DNA of 64,000 nt from Halomarina oriensis (GCF_009791395.1 NZ_WSZK01000038.1:1-64000); one strand, 5' to 3'. Positions 49,038 to 59,200 are shown, counted from the first letter of the stretch. Made by a program: numbers and translations. Notes: generated by a model from the sequence alone, not told the origin.

Positions 49038-49559
49038 TTAGTCTCTTTCCAATTGTGTGAGGCAGATCGATCGGAGATCTTCTAGTTCTTCACACCATTC
49101 ATTTACGACATCTCCGACAGTGGGGTCAAGAACAGCAGCATCAACCTCTATTTGTAAATATTTCGAAACGAAATCTCTGATGTCGTCAACAGGAGTGTTC
49201 TCCTGCTGGCCTATGTAAGCTGGTTGAATTTCGTGGGGAGCACTGCCTGCATGCCGGAAGAGTTCAAATACAAGCTGATCAACCAGTTGGAGTTCATGAG
49301 ATGTATCATCATCGTCTATATTGAGATCTGTGAACGATGTGTTACCCCGTCTAGAACTTATCTCAATCTCATTGTCAACCCGCATCAACTCCCACCCTAT
49401 CAGGGTACAAAGGGCAAGTGTTTGCCCGTACCAATCTTCCAGAATGTCTTCTCGTTCTTGGGACCGGGCCCTATTTGTTTTCCAGAGTGCAATCCCGAAC
49501 GAGAGTATGGCTGAGACGCCTGCTGATACAAGAACCGTGACTAGGTCAGGCCCTGCCAT
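49038..49559 (-). CDS. Island membrane-anchored protein of unknown function
   Basis: 173 aa from the ATG at 49559 (MAGPDLVTVLVSAGVSAILS). One N-terminal transmembrane helix (VTVLVSAGVSAILSFGIALW) is followed by a basic stop-transfer (KTNRARSQER) and a cytoplasmic helical domain. The open frame extends upstream to 49652 but without a signal. It converges with the unknown pair. A single-helix anchor plus helical domain is common among phage-defence effectors, but no effector motif is seen. Confidence 0.6.
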   Translation of the reverse strand: MAGPDLVTVLVSAGVSAILSFGIALWKTNRARSQEREDILEDWYGQTLALCTLIGWELMRVDNEIEISSRRGNTSFTDLNIDDDDTSHELQLVDQLVFELFRHAGSAPHEIQPAYIGQQENTPVDDIRDFVSKYLQIEVDAAVLDPTVGDVVNEWCEELEDLRSICLTQLERD

Positions 49560-50104
49560 TTCGTCATGGTTGTGCGGTCTGCGTAATAACATCACATCAT
49601 AGCCAATTTTCTTTCGGTTCACAATAGACCAATCAGTCTTCAATCGTGGCAACGCGACCGGAAAAGCAGATGCTTCACGAGCGAAGTCACCACCGAGGGG
49701 AAATCGTTGAACAGATGAACCATGGGGTGATGCAATCAGGGAATGACGCCTGTTCTATGGAAGGCCAACACACAGTCGGTGGCGAGTGGCAAATATCGAT
49801 TCCTCCTCGCTACAGAAAGTAACTGATTCAGTCTACCAGTCGCTTAAACGGGTTCGTTAATGAGGACCCATGTATGTTCAGGTTGTGGTGGGTATCACAT
49901 CACTTTAGCGACCTAGCCTATTGTAACCGCGAGAGGTGGACTACAACTTTTGAATTCCCAGATTGGCGAAACCTGCTCGGGCTTCAATCAACTGGCTACT
50001 GTGGCCCATCAGTATAGAGTACTCAGCTACTATGATCTCACCCCATTGTAGATGTGAGCAATCAATGCAAGAATCACCCATCAAGTCACAGACAATCACT
50101 CATA
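49560..50104. other. Gene-poor AT-rich stretch
   Basis: About 545 bases between the membrane protein start and the cytosine methylase stop. No open frame with haloarchaeal or island-like codon use, no tRNA and no repeat array is seen. Any small RNA here would not be visible to me. Confidence 0.4.
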
Positions 50105-52348
50105 TCAGTCATCTGATACGATGCCAGTAGCAGTCCGGTCCCTAGGCGCTAACTCCTGTGTTGCTGCGATGCCCATCACAGGAAGAAGCGCCTTCCCTAG
50201 AACCGTTCCGGCGAGCGGTGGGACGGCGTTCCCAATCTGGCGGAACCAGCTGGTGAATGGTCCGAGGAAGATGTAGTCATCAGGGAAGGATTGCAACCGT
50301 GCCGCCTCCCGTGGGGTAATTCCCCGGTTTCGCTCAGGGTCGGCTTGTTCAGGGGACGGACGGGCATGTTCGTAGAAGTCTGGCAGGATGTACCCGTTCG
50401 CGTCCTTGGCAAGGTGGGCCACAATCGTCGGCGAGGGCTCTGACCAGACGAGTTTGCGGTACTTGTCTCCGAACCGGGGGTTGTCCTCGGTACCAACATC
50501 GTACTCGACGTACTCCGCGTACTCTCCATCCGAGCCAAACACGACGTCCCAGCTCGTCTCACCTGGCTCGAGTGCCTCGTCGAAGAGAATCTGATCCTTC
50601 GCCATGGGATGTTCCCGGGCCTGATGGTTGTAGCAGAGGTCCGTTCCCTCGTGGAGTCCGTTTTCCGTCACAAACTGACTTTTCGAGCCGAGACCTCGTT
50701 CTGCCAGCACCCTCCCGCCCTCGCCCCGTCGCAGACGAGGGAGTCCAGCAAGGCCCTGCTGGAGCGAACGCACCGAGTCCGCCTGTGGCAGTCCATCTAG
50801 GAGCGTACTGACGTCATCCGGCGTGTCTACCAGATCATCTCGAATACCAACGAGCAGGACGCGACTGCGCTCTTGGGGAACACCGAATTCGGTCATGTCC
50901 TTGAGCCGGAAGTCAACTTGGTAGCCTGAGCCGTTCGCACCGAGAGCCTCGAGGTCGTTCATGACCCAGTCGATGACACGCTCGCCCGTGTCGCCTACCT
51001 CGTTGATCATCCCCTCGACGTTCTCCATCACGATCGCCTTCGGTCGAAGCGCATCGACCACCTCGACGTACTGCGTGTAGAGCGTCGTCCGCTCGTCATC
51101 GAGCACCGAGTAGTCGTCGTCTTTGGCTCGCCTGGATCGATATCCAGCCTTCGACAAAGATTGGCAGGGTGGCCCTCCTACAACCAGATCCGGGTCGGTG
51201 ACTGTATCTCGAATCTGGTTGACGAGGTCAATCTCGCGGACATCTCCCTGGACGATGTTGCTATGAGGAATTTCCGGGTGGTTCAGTCGGTACGTGGCGA
51301 CTGCATCAGGATCGATATCAATCGCCCAGCGGATGTCGTACCCAGCACGGGAGAGACCGGTTGATAGACCTCCTGCACCCGCAAACAGATCGACGACAGT
51401 CGGTCCAGTGTGTTCAGTCTCTTGCTGGCGCAGACGATAGCTCAGGAGGAACTTTCGCAGATCGCAGGTATCGCTACAGAGAACGTCCTCTGAGGAGACA
51501 GTGTGTGTGGAAAGAGCCCGAAACAGTGCTGGTACCTGACGGTCGATGAGCTTGTCTTCTAGGTCAGTTCGGCGACCGCTCTCGTCCTCCAGAGCGTCTG
51601 GAGTGAGCAGGCCAAGTTCGCAAAGCAGTCTATCGACATCGGGGTCCGTAGGCCAGACTGGTTTGTCGAATGCAGTCTGAACGAGCCACCAGGCGTCATC
51701 CGTATCGATACCCGGGATAGTGAGAAGGAACTTGACGTACGTCCCATACTGTACGTTGGAGAACCCGCAGAGAGTGACCCCATCCGTGTAGTGTGTCTCT
51801 TCGACCCGTTCGAGTAATTTGGTGATTCGGGAGATTCGCTCGTCACTCACCCCCTTTCGGGGGGTTGCCGCTTCCAGTGCGGTTCGCAGCGCGTCGTGCT
51901 CCATCACGGCAATCTCCTTCCAGGTGCCGACCTGGTCACGGAGTGAGGCAACTGTCTTGCGCGGGGGACGATCGAAGAACCGCTCGGCAGGCGTCAGCCC
52001 ATCGCTGCCCAGTACGACAGCAGCGACTGTATCGAGGGGGTCGTCGCTTCCAATCAGCGGGTCACCACAGTGGCACGCCTCTCCCGACGACTTCCCGGTA
52101 CGCCCGTGCACCGTGTCGTATCGGCAGGCATCACAGTCACCCGACCGGTTCCGTGCAAGTTGCGCAGGAGTTGCCAGGGGGCAGCCCCCTGGTGGCAAGC
52201 GCTGGCGACGAAGGTGTTCCGCAGTCAGGGTATCGATGAGAAATTCCGTGTTGTCGAGGAGGAGTTGCTCGTGCATCTCACGCTCGGCGGGGGGCACGGG
52301 TTCAACCCGCGCCAGAAGAGAACCGCACGACGTGACCGATTCAGGCAT
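50105..52348 (-). CDS. drmMII: C5-cytosine DNA methyltransferase (DrmMII type) with N-terminal Cys cluster and HhH-GPD-like domain
   Basis: 747 aa from the ATG at 52348, which has an unusually strong GGGGGG Shine-Dalgarno-like stretch just before it. The catalytic domain starts near residue 316 with VVDLFAGAGGLSTGLSRAGY. The PCQ nucleophile motif GGPPCQSLSK has Cys395, and IVMENVEGM and QERSRVLLVG follow. The closing motif is QIGNAVPPLAG. The N-terminus is unusual. CDACRYD and ACHCG (Cys72, 75, 92, 94) look zinc-binding. Residues ~170-305 read like an endonuclease III/HhH-GPD unit (FLLTIPGIDTDDAWWLVQTA, WPTDPDVDRLLCELGLL). The catalytic Asp is kept there but the Lys is absent and only two of four cluster cysteines remain. 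In DISARM this enzyme marks host DNA. Confidence 0.9.
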   Translation of the reverse strand: MPESVTSCGSLLARVEPVPPAEREMHEQLLLDNTEFLIDTLTAEHLRRQRLPPGGCPLATPAQLARNRSGDCDACRYDTVHGRTGKSSGEACHCGDPLIGSDDPLDTVAAVVLGSDGLTPAERFFDRPPRKTVASLRDQVGTWKEIAVMEHDALRTALEAATPRKGVSDERISRITKLLERVEETHYTDGVTLCGFSNVQYGTYVKFLLTIPGIDTDDAWWLVQTAFDKPVWPTDPDVDRLLCELGLLTPDALEDESGRRTDLEDKLIDRQVPALFRALSTHTVSSEDVLCSDTCDLRKFLLSYRLRQQETEHTGPTVVDLFAGAGGLSTGLSRAGYDIRWAIDIDPDAVATYRLNHPEIPHSNIVQGDVREIDLVNQIRDTVTDPDLVVGGPPCQSLSKAGYRSRRAKDDDYSVLDDERTTLYTQYVEVVDALRPKAIVMENVEGMINEVGDTGERVIDWVMNDLEALGANGSGYQVDFRLKDMTEFGVPQERSRVLLVGIRDDLVDTPDDVSTLLDGLPQADSVRSLQQGLAGLPRLRRGEGGRVLAERGLGSKSQFVTENGLHEGTDLCYNHQAREHPMAKDQILFDEALEPGETSWDVVFGSDGEYAEYVEYDVGTEDNPRFGDKYRKLVWSEPSPTIVAHLAKDANGYILPDFYEHARPSPEQADPERNRGITPREAARLQSFPDDYIFLGPFTSWFRQIGNAVPPLAGTVLGKALLPVMGIAATQELAPRDRTATGIVSDD

Positions 52349-52413
52349 GGTCCCCCCTTTAGCGGCTAGTAATTTAAACTCCCTGGTCACTCAGCCAATG
52401 AGAGTCATCGATT

Positions 52414-52430
52414 GCTAGACTACGGCTGCC
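52414..52430 (-). promoter_or_regulatory. 17-base motif upstream of the cytosine methylase gene, shared with the drmA upstream region
   Basis: GGCAGCCGTAGTCTAGC on the minus strand, 66-82 bases before the ATG at 52348. The near-identical GGTAGCCGTAATCTAGC (15 of 17) lies before drmA at 60079-60095. A shared sequence before two transcription units of one system suggests a common regulator site. Confidence 0.4.
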
Positions 52431-52436
52431 TGCCGG

Positions 52437-52468
52437 TGTTTCTAAGGTCGCTATTCGAGTTAGAAACA
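52437..52468. promoter_or_regulatory. Perfect inverted repeat between the methylase and glycosylase genes
   Basis: TGTTTCTAA (52437-52445) and TTAGAAACA (52460-52468) form perfect 9-base arms 14 bases apart, 58 bases upstream of the glycosylase ATG. An operator for a dimeric regulator is the simplest reading. A short RNA hairpin is possible. Confidence 0.5.
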
Positions 52469-52525
52469 GGGCAATCGCTTCCGCCGACCGGACTCGCAAG
52501 GATGAGCAGGTTGTGACTTGAATGT

Positions 52526-53305
52526 ATGACTTCGACGGATCACCCATTTGGCCGAACTACCACAACGCTCGACGAACTTCACGGGTGTGTCGATGTCACT
52601 GATGCAAAGCGAGTGCTCAATTCCATTGGCGTGGCGAAACCAGACAAGGCCGTAGAAGGATTTCTCGATCAGATGCCCACACTGCTCGCGTGGCTCGATG
52701 AGCACGGCCGGGACTACCCGTGGCGACGAGCGAGCGATCCATGGCAGATCTACGCCAGCGAGATCCTTCTCCAGCGGACACGGAGTGATGCCGTCGCAGA
52801 CATCTACCCGGAGTTCTTCGCACAGTTCCCCTCCGCCCGGTGTCTCCTCGAGGCCGATGAGGAAGACCTCCGCAGCATCGTTCACCCACTTGGATTCGTC
52901 AATCACCGGGTTCGGACACTACGAGAAGCGGCAGAACTCTGCGCAGAAGTTCAGGACGAGGTACCTGCTGATCTCGAAGCCCTTCAGCAACCCTGGCGAG
53001 TGGGTCCGTATACGGCCCGAGCCTGTCTGCTGTTCGCGTTCGACCAGCCGATGGCCCTTGTGGACACGAACACGGCTCGAATCGTGGGCAGAGTATTCGA
53101 TTACCCGCTACCCGAACAACCGCACAAGAGTACACGTGTCCAGCGACTGCTCGATGCGCTCGCACCTGACAACCCTGCGCTGGCGCGGGCTTTCAATCTA
53201 GCGCTGCTCGATCTGGGAGCACTGGTCTGTACCAGTGAGAATCCGAACTGCCCGGCGTGTCCGCTTGCAGAGGGATGTGAGTACGCACAAACGGGAGACG
53301 TCTAA
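52526..53305 (+). CDS. HhH-GPD DNA glycosylase with 4Fe-4S cluster, Mig.MthI-like (T:G mismatch) or MutY-like
   Basis: 259 aa. The order of motifs is that of the MutY/Mig branch: RDYPWRRASDPWQIYASEIL with Glu79, LLQRT, the hairpin WRVGPYTARACLLFAF with Tyr162 in place of the endonuclease III lysine, and MALVDTNTARIV with catalytic Asp180. The cluster cysteines are 235, 242, 245 and 251 (C-x6-C-x2-C-x5-C). It lacks the C-terminal Nudix-like domain by which MutY reads 8-oxoguanine. That, plus its place next to a cytosine methylase, favours the Mig.MthI role: removing T from T:G pairs left when 5-methylcytosine deaminates. Its last four bases overlap the convergent drmC. Confidence 0.85.
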   Translation: MTSTDHPFGRTTTTLDELHGCVDVTDAKRVLNSIGVAKPDKAVEGFLDQMPTLLAWLDEHGRDYPWRRASDPWQIYASEILLQRTRSDAVADIYPEFFAQFPSARCLLEADEEDLRSIVHPLGFVNHRVRTLREAAELCAEVQDEVPADLEALQQPWRVGPYTARACLLFAFDQPMALVDTNTARIVGRVFDYPLPEQPHKSTRVQRLLDALAPDNPALARAFNLALLDLGALVCTSENPNCPACPLAEGCEYAQTGDV

Positions 53306-54246
53306 TCCAGCAACGAGACAGAGGACGCTGCGTCCGATTCGAACAGGAACCACACTAGGTCACGGAAGCTATCGACAGGTGGCCCTTCCAGCAAAATCCC
53401 TGTCTCGAGGTAGTGTTCGAACCCGTAGTCGGTGACATTGGCACTCCCGACGTATGCCTTCGAGTTATCGAAGACGATTACTTTCGAATGGAGGGTGAAC
53501 GCGGGAGTTGCACCACTCTGACGACGTTGTTGCTGAGGGACGTCAGCGTCCCATTGCGTGTAATCTACAAACCTGAGGAGGGCTGGCTCGACATCTCGAT
53601 CCTCCGCTCGTTCGGCGAACGACTTCAGCACGGTACGATTGTAGGAGTCAGAATCCATCAGATACCGAGACACGAACGTCACCTCGACACCACGCTCCAG
53701 TGCAGCGAGGAGGACGTCTTCGAGATGGGAGAACCCATCCGCCTCGAAGAACGGGACAAGGAGCGTGATGGAGTTCTCAGCCTGTTTGATCTCCCGTGTG
53801 AGCGCGGGCATCAGCCACGACATCCCGAACGATGTAGGGTCAACATCACTGAAAGCGGGATCGGCAGGAAACGTCACGAGCGGTGTAGCCGTCGTTGCAG
53901 GGGGCTGGCGGTCCTGGAACGCTCTCACACTCTGGGCCGCGTACCGCGCCTGCTCGAGTGTCTGGCGACAGCGAGAGACATCGACTCGAAAGGTGCTGTC
54001 ATTGATGCCAGTATTGAACGTGTCTCGTTCGATTGCCCCCGCCTCCGTAAGCTGACGAAACAGGTCGCTCGCGGTCTCTACAGATAAATCGGTGTCACGA
54101 GCCACCCCCGCTGGTGTCACGAGGTCGTTACGACCCCCTGCCAGTACGAGCCGTCCCTCGAGTTGCGATAGCAGCTGCTCGTCACGGTCAACGTATTCGG
54201 CGATTGCGAGAGGCGGCCAGGATGGGTTAGATTCGTCGTGAGACAT
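53302..54246 (-). CDS. drmC: DISARM protein DrmC (phospholipase D fold)
   Basis: 314 aa. The N-terminal ~100 residues resemble a winged helix (LVTPAGVARDTDLSVETASD). The phospholipase D domain follows: SITLLVPFFEADGFSHLEDV, VTFVSRYLM, and the HKD motif LHSKVIVFDNSKAYVGSANV (H-x-K-x4-D, then GSAN) near residue 245. Only one HKD is clear. DrmC is the least essential DISARM part in known systems. The 48-base spacing from drmB and common strand put it in the drmABC operon. An alternative is a generic PLD nuclease, but the neighbours fix the call. Confidence 0.88.
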   Translation of the reverse strand: MSHDESNPSWPPLAIAEYVDRDEQLLSQLEGRLVLAGGRNDLVTPAGVARDTDLSVETASDLFRQLTEAGAIERDTFNTGINDSTFRVDVSRCRQTLEQARYAAQSVRAFQDRQPPATTATPLVTFPADPAFSDVDPTSFGMSWLMPALTREIKQAENSITLLVPFFEADGFSHLEDVLLAALERGVEVTFVSRYLMDSDSYNRTVLKSFAERAEDRDVEPALLRFVDYTQWDADVPQQQRRQSGATPAFTLHSKVIVFDNSKAYVGSANVTDYGFEHYLETGILLEGPPVDSFRDLVWFLFESDAASSVSLLD

Positions 54247-54294
54247 GGTTCGGAGAGCGTTATGGGGATTTTGGGAACGGAAGGTACTGACGCA

Positions 54295-56253
54295 CTATAG
54301 CGTCCAGTATCCGTCGATATCCTTGTCGGTGTTCGGACGACTTCCGAAGAGGTAGTCCCGGGACAGGACCTGGTTGAAGAACGAGCAACTGATCTCGCTC
54401 ACGTGGAGGCACGAGAGGCAGGCACCACCCCGCTGTGAGCACACCGGGTCGTAGACACACTCGTTCCCGTGCGACTCGGCCTGCCCGAGGAGGTTGTCGA
54501 GTTGCTGTTCGACCATCGTGTGCATCCCGCCGATGTTGAACTCCTCGCGGTTGTTCGCGTAGATGACGACCGAGAGCGCTCGCGGAAAGAGGAACTCACT
54601 GAGGTTCGTCCGGTCGAACCCGCTGATTGTGCTGGCCTGCTTCAGCAGGATGTGACTCAGAGTGTGGACGAGTTTGAATACGTACTCGGTCACCAGTTCT
54701 TCGACGGAGTCGTCGAGGTCCGTCTGGAAGCGCCCGTACCGTTCGACGGGCGCGAGGTGGTTGAGCAGGAATGCCCACTGTTCCTCGGTGGTGAGTGCGT
54801 CGATCTCGGAGCGTGCATAGTCGATTGCTGCATCGTCACGACCCGTAATCTCGGGCAACGTGATGTCACCGTTGACCGCGCCTAGATCGCTGGTCTCCGG
54901 AATGTTGAGTGCCAGCCAGAGGAGCACACGCGCCGGGTCGAGATCGAACTGCACAGCCTCGGTCTCGGAGGTATCGACGAAGATGGGTGTCCCGTCCCCA
55001 TCGCTGGCGCTCTGTGAGAACGCAGTGATCTGAGCCTCGTCCTCCTCCCGCCCACCACGCGTGTACCCATACACGAACGTCTGAACGGGGAAATCCTCGA
55101 TGACCCGGACATCGTCGAAACCGAGATGGTCGAGGTCGTCGCGGTAGCTGCTAATCCGGTCGGCCTTGTCGCTGAAGCCACGCCCACGCGCTGCCGATTC
55201 GAGTTCGGGAAGCGTCTCGGTGGTCAGGGACTCCCGGCTGAGGACGTACTGAAGAATCTCGTCACCGGCCTCTGTAAGCTCGGACCCCTCGCCATCCGCG
55301 TCGAGCACGAGCAGCTGACCGAGGCGCTCGTTCGCTGTCTGGCTTCCCAGGTTGCCCTGTTCACGGAGGTAATCTCGGGCGGCATCGAGCGTCGTGATGT
55401 CGTCGTGCGTTGAGTAGACCTCGACGACCTTCTCGTCGTCCATCTCGACCTCGCCGATTCGCTGATTCAGGTTGACGTCCTCGATGCGCTGGGCGTCGGT
55501 CAGTCCAAACAGCCTGGCGATGGCCTTCTTCGCGCCATCAGTGGAGTCACGGAGGTGACCGATCCCTGCCGTATGCAGGTTGACGGTGGAGATGTAGTGC
55601 GGGTAGTAGACACTCCCGGCACGGTGGACCGTCGTGTACATCCCGTCGTTCTCGTCACCCGCGGGTGGGATGTAGTCACAGCCGCAATTCTGGTAATTCC
55701 GAATCGGTGTCTCCCACGAGCAGCCACCAACACGGCAACTCCAGTGGAAGTTGCGCACGCGCTGGCTGTCGCGCCGGTCGAGAACGACGTGCTCGTCACC
55801 GTGAGTCGGACACTTCTGAGGGTACAGTCGCCGGAGTTCCCCGCAGGTGTGAACGCTGACGAACTGGTACTGCTCAAGGTTACCGTCGCAGCCACTTCGC
55901 CGACAGGTCAGACCCGGGTTCTTGTTCTGAACGTCGTCCGCGGTGTAGTACCCGTGGACCTTCTCACACTTGCTGCACTCGTAGGTTGTCGGAAACGGTT
56001 CTGCACGGACCCCTTCGGGGACACCGAAGTGGTAGTGGTCCGTGTTTCTCGAGACGAACCCGTTCTGGCCACCCTCCCAGTTACGAACCCGGGCGAGGAC
56101 GCGCTTCAGGATATACTCCTTGCTGACAGTGCCGCTGGCGTCGCTCGTCTCTAACCGCGTCGTCTTCCAGATACCACGCTGGCCGCTGTAGTCGAATGTG
56201 TTCTCGGGCAGGAACTGGTAGAGTACCTGCGACTTGCTTCGTTCCATTGACAT
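54295..56253 (-). CDS. drmB: DISARM protein DrmB (DUF1998)
   Basis: 652 aa from the ATG at 56253, two bases after the drmA stop, so coupled to it. N-terminal cysteine pairs (YECSKCEKVHGYY, LTCRRSGCDG, CGELRR, KCPTHG) make zinc modules near residues 90-160. The C-terminal DUF1998 domain shows HTMVEQQLDNLL, then the Cys pattern CVYDPVC, GGACLSCLHVSEISC and FFNQVLSRDYLFG. In DISARM, DrmB forms a complex with DrmA that loads on incoming DNA. The open frame upstream of 56253 overlaps drmA and is not used. Confidence 0.93.
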   Translation of the reverse strand: MSMERSKSQVLYQFLPENTFDYSGQRGIWKTTRLETSDASGTVSKEYILKRVLARVRNWEGGQNGFVSRNTDHYHFGVPEGVRAEPFPTTYECSKCEKVHGYYTADDVQNKNPGLTCRRSGCDGNLEQYQFVSVHTCGELRRLYPQKCPTHGDEHVVLDRRDSQRVRNFHWSCRVGGCSWETPIRNYQNCGCDYIPPAGDENDGMYTTVHRAGSVYYPHYISTVNLHTAGIGHLRDSTDGAKKAIARLFGLTDAQRIEDVNLNQRIGEVEMDDEKVVEVYSTHDDITTLDAARDYLREQGNLGSQTANERLGQLLVLDADGEGSELTEAGDEILQYVLSRESLTTETLPELESAARGRGFSDKADRISSYRDDLDHLGFDDVRVIEDFPVQTFVYGYTRGGREEDEAQITAFSQSASDGDGTPIFVDTSETEAVQFDLDPARVLLWLALNIPETSDLGAVNGDITLPEITGRDDAAIDYARSEIDALTTEEQWAFLLNHLAPVERYGRFQTDLDDSVEELVTEYVFKLVHTLSHILLKQASTISGFDRTNLSEFLFPRALSVVIYANNREEFNIGGMHTMVEQQLDNLLGQAESHGNECVYDPVCSQRGGACLSCLHVSEISCSFFNQVLSRDYLFGSRPNTDKDIDGYWTL

Positions 56254-56255
56254 TG

Positions 56256-59200
56256 TTATCGGTTGTTGTAGGTTTCGAGGATGTCGTTGTACTTCCACTC
56301 GGGCTGAATCGGGAGCTGTGCATCGACGTCGCGCAGGCTGCGCATCGCAGACTGTGGCAGGCGGTCGCTGGTCCACTGGCGATCGCTCAACTGAACCTCC
56401 GAGACCGACAGCTCCGTGAGTTCCATTGTGTCCACCCGGAACTCCTCGGGCAACTGGTCGCCTCCGTACATGTTGACGAGGATGTCTTCGATCTCGCTGT
56501 CGTCAACCGTCGCCAGGAAGTCCTCGGCCTGGTTTCCGAAGAACAGCCGACCGGCGTCCTCCGAGTACATGTAGTGGTTGAGCAACAGAGACATGAACAG
56601 TCCCGGATGGGTGCGCTTGACGCTGTTTTTCGCCCAGCGGTTCACCGACACCGGTTCGACCAGCCGGTCGAGGAACTGGTGGTACTTCTCGAAGAAGTGG
56701 TAGTGACTCAGGTCCCGTTCACGGATGGGGTGGAGGACGTTGAACACCAGGCCGGGGTGCGAGCGACCTGCCCGCGAACTGGACTGAATGTACTCCGCGG
56801 TTGCGCGTGGCATCCCGAAGAAGACCATCATGTTGAACCGGTCAACGTCCACGCCGTGGCTGATCATGCTGGTCGCAGTTACGGCGTTGGGTCGGTAGGC
56901 TAGCAGCCAGGCAAGCCCCTCACGGACCTCGGGGGAGGCTGCCCGCATCGCCACGCGGAACTCCTGTCTCGGCGAACGATCCGGGTCAAGTTCCGCGGCC
57001 AGCAGGTCACGGAGCTCGGTGACCTCCGGTATGATATCCTCGTCGAGGACGTCGTCATCGCCGAGTTCTCGGAGCAGCTGTTCGTCCGCGTCCTCCTGCC
57101 ACGGGTCGTCCAGTCGGTCGAGAATCGTCTGGACCTTCTCAAAGGGCGTCCCGCCCGTCATCCGCTCAGAGTTGAGCGGTGGGCGGCCCTCGCCGCGGAG
57201 GTAGGCGTTAAGCTGGCTGACGAACGACTGATCGAGACGGTCGCCGTCCTTCTTCGACAGCAGGTAGGTCAGACTCGTGCTGTAGAGCGTAAGGCTGTCG
57301 ATGACCTCGGCGATCGAGTCCGCCGCCAGCGGTTCGGTCGTGTCGGTCCCCTCGAGCGCGACACCTGTCAGAAGGTCCTCTGGCGATTCCATTGCCAGAT
57401 GCAGGAGGTCCTGTACCTCCTCGTGGAACGTGAACAGGATGTCGATGATCGAATTGATGTGGGTCTTCCCGTGTGGGATGAGCCCCAGGTAGTAGCGCTG
57501 GGTCTCTGGCTGTTCCTTCGCGTAGAAGTTCTCGCGCAGGTACGGCCCCGGAGACGGGAACCGTTCAGCCGGGCGCAGGAACAGGTGGTAGACCTGGTCC
57601 TCGTACGCGGTGATGGTTGCGGTTGGCGCGAGAATCTTCGTCTTCCCGGCGTCCACGAGTTCCTGAAGCGTCTGTACACCGGTCTCGTAGTGACCGTCGA
57701 AACTGCCAACGCTCTCCTCGAGCAGGTGCAGTTCGTCGGGGACCATCAGCGAGGGCGCGGGGTCGTAGACGTCGATTGGCGACGCCATGAGCTCGAACTC
57801 GTCCCGGTCGATGTCACAGCCGTACTTCTCGGTACACTCGCCGAGGCTGGCGAACCCGTGCCGTGGACACTCATACTCCATCTCGCCGGTGAGGATGTGG
57901 GCCATCTTCCGCTGGTAGCCAACGGCGGTGATCTTGTCGATGGTTCCGGCGAGGATGCTCGGTGCGTAGCGGTAGAGTTCGTTGTCGACGACGTGGATCG
58001 GGAGTTCGTCCTCCGCGTACACCTCGTTGATGTCGGTCTCGCGCTGTTGCCACGCGCACTCGAAGGGGTTCCCCTGGCAGGCATGAGCGAGACGATGGTT
58101 GTCGGTGACCTGCATCTCTACCCGGGACCCGCAGACCGGACAGCTCGGGACGACCTTCGCGTCCTCGCGGAGGCTTGCGTCCTGCTTGTAGCGACTGTAG
58201 TTGTCGTTGTTGTAGCCGGTGAGAGCGTTTGGTGTGTTCTTCTTGCCGACGAGGAAGCCGACGCTGAACGGACGGGACGGACGGCTCCCGATGTCGGGTT
58301 GTTCACGCCGGACGAGGTCCGCGTACATGATGGTCTCCGACATCCGCTGGAGTTGCTGGAGAGACAGCAACCGGAGCGGGAACCGCGTCCACGTGGTGAC
58401 GCCGAAGTGCTTCCCGCGGATGCGGTCGAAGAACATGTTCCAGATGGCGACCCCGAAGAACGCCTCCGATTTCCCACCACCAGTGGGGAACCAGAGGACA
58501 TCGACCACCTCGAGCGCTCCCTCTGCGTTCTCGAAGCGCTCGCCGAGTGACTCCTCGTCGCGCCAGCTGATCTCGTCCCACTCGTCATATTCCCGGCCCG
58601 CGATGTCGGGGACGAGCATAACGATGAACACCAGTTGGAACAGTCGCCACGTATCGAAGTCGTGCATCCGGTCCATCGACTCGTTCATCAACTCGAACGC
58701 GCGACCAACGTCGTCCGGGTGTTCGTGGAGGACTCGGATGCCGCGCCGGAAGCGCGCGATTTCCCGCTCAAACGCCTCGCGGTCTTCATCGAAGTCCTCA
58801 CGATCAGCCTCCGTCCAGTCCTCGCGCTTCTGGTATTCGCTAAGCGCTGCGGGGTAGGCCGTTTCGAGGTAGTCGTCCATCGCGTCGGCGACAGTATCGA
58901 GGACCTCGTACCCACCTCCCTGGAGGTCTGCGAGTTCACTGAACGCCGGATTCACACCACGGTCGGCTGACTCGTAGACGAGCTGGCGGTACTCGGGGAT
59001 GAACTCTGTGCGGAGGTGACTGGTGTGCGGGTTGGCACGAGGAGCCGAACGCCCCGGCGTTTTCCCCGCACCCGTCGTCTCCTCGTAGTCGGGAGCGTTG
59101 ATGGTGCAGTTCCGGCCGTGCCCCCACAGGTCCCGGTTGTACCGGAAGTCCTCGGGGAGGGGGTCGAAGGTGAACGGGACGAACTCGAGGGAGCCCTCTG

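Noticed and set aside
52526-53305. Plain housekeeping MutY
   Set aside because: It lacks the C-terminal 8-oxoG domain and is embedded in an acquired methylase/defence locus. MutY identity is still kept as an alternative.
54295-56376. Longer DrmB start at 56376
   Set aside because: It would overlap the drmA coding end by about 120 bases with Arg/Pro-rich sequence. The ATG at 56253 directly follows the drmA stop.
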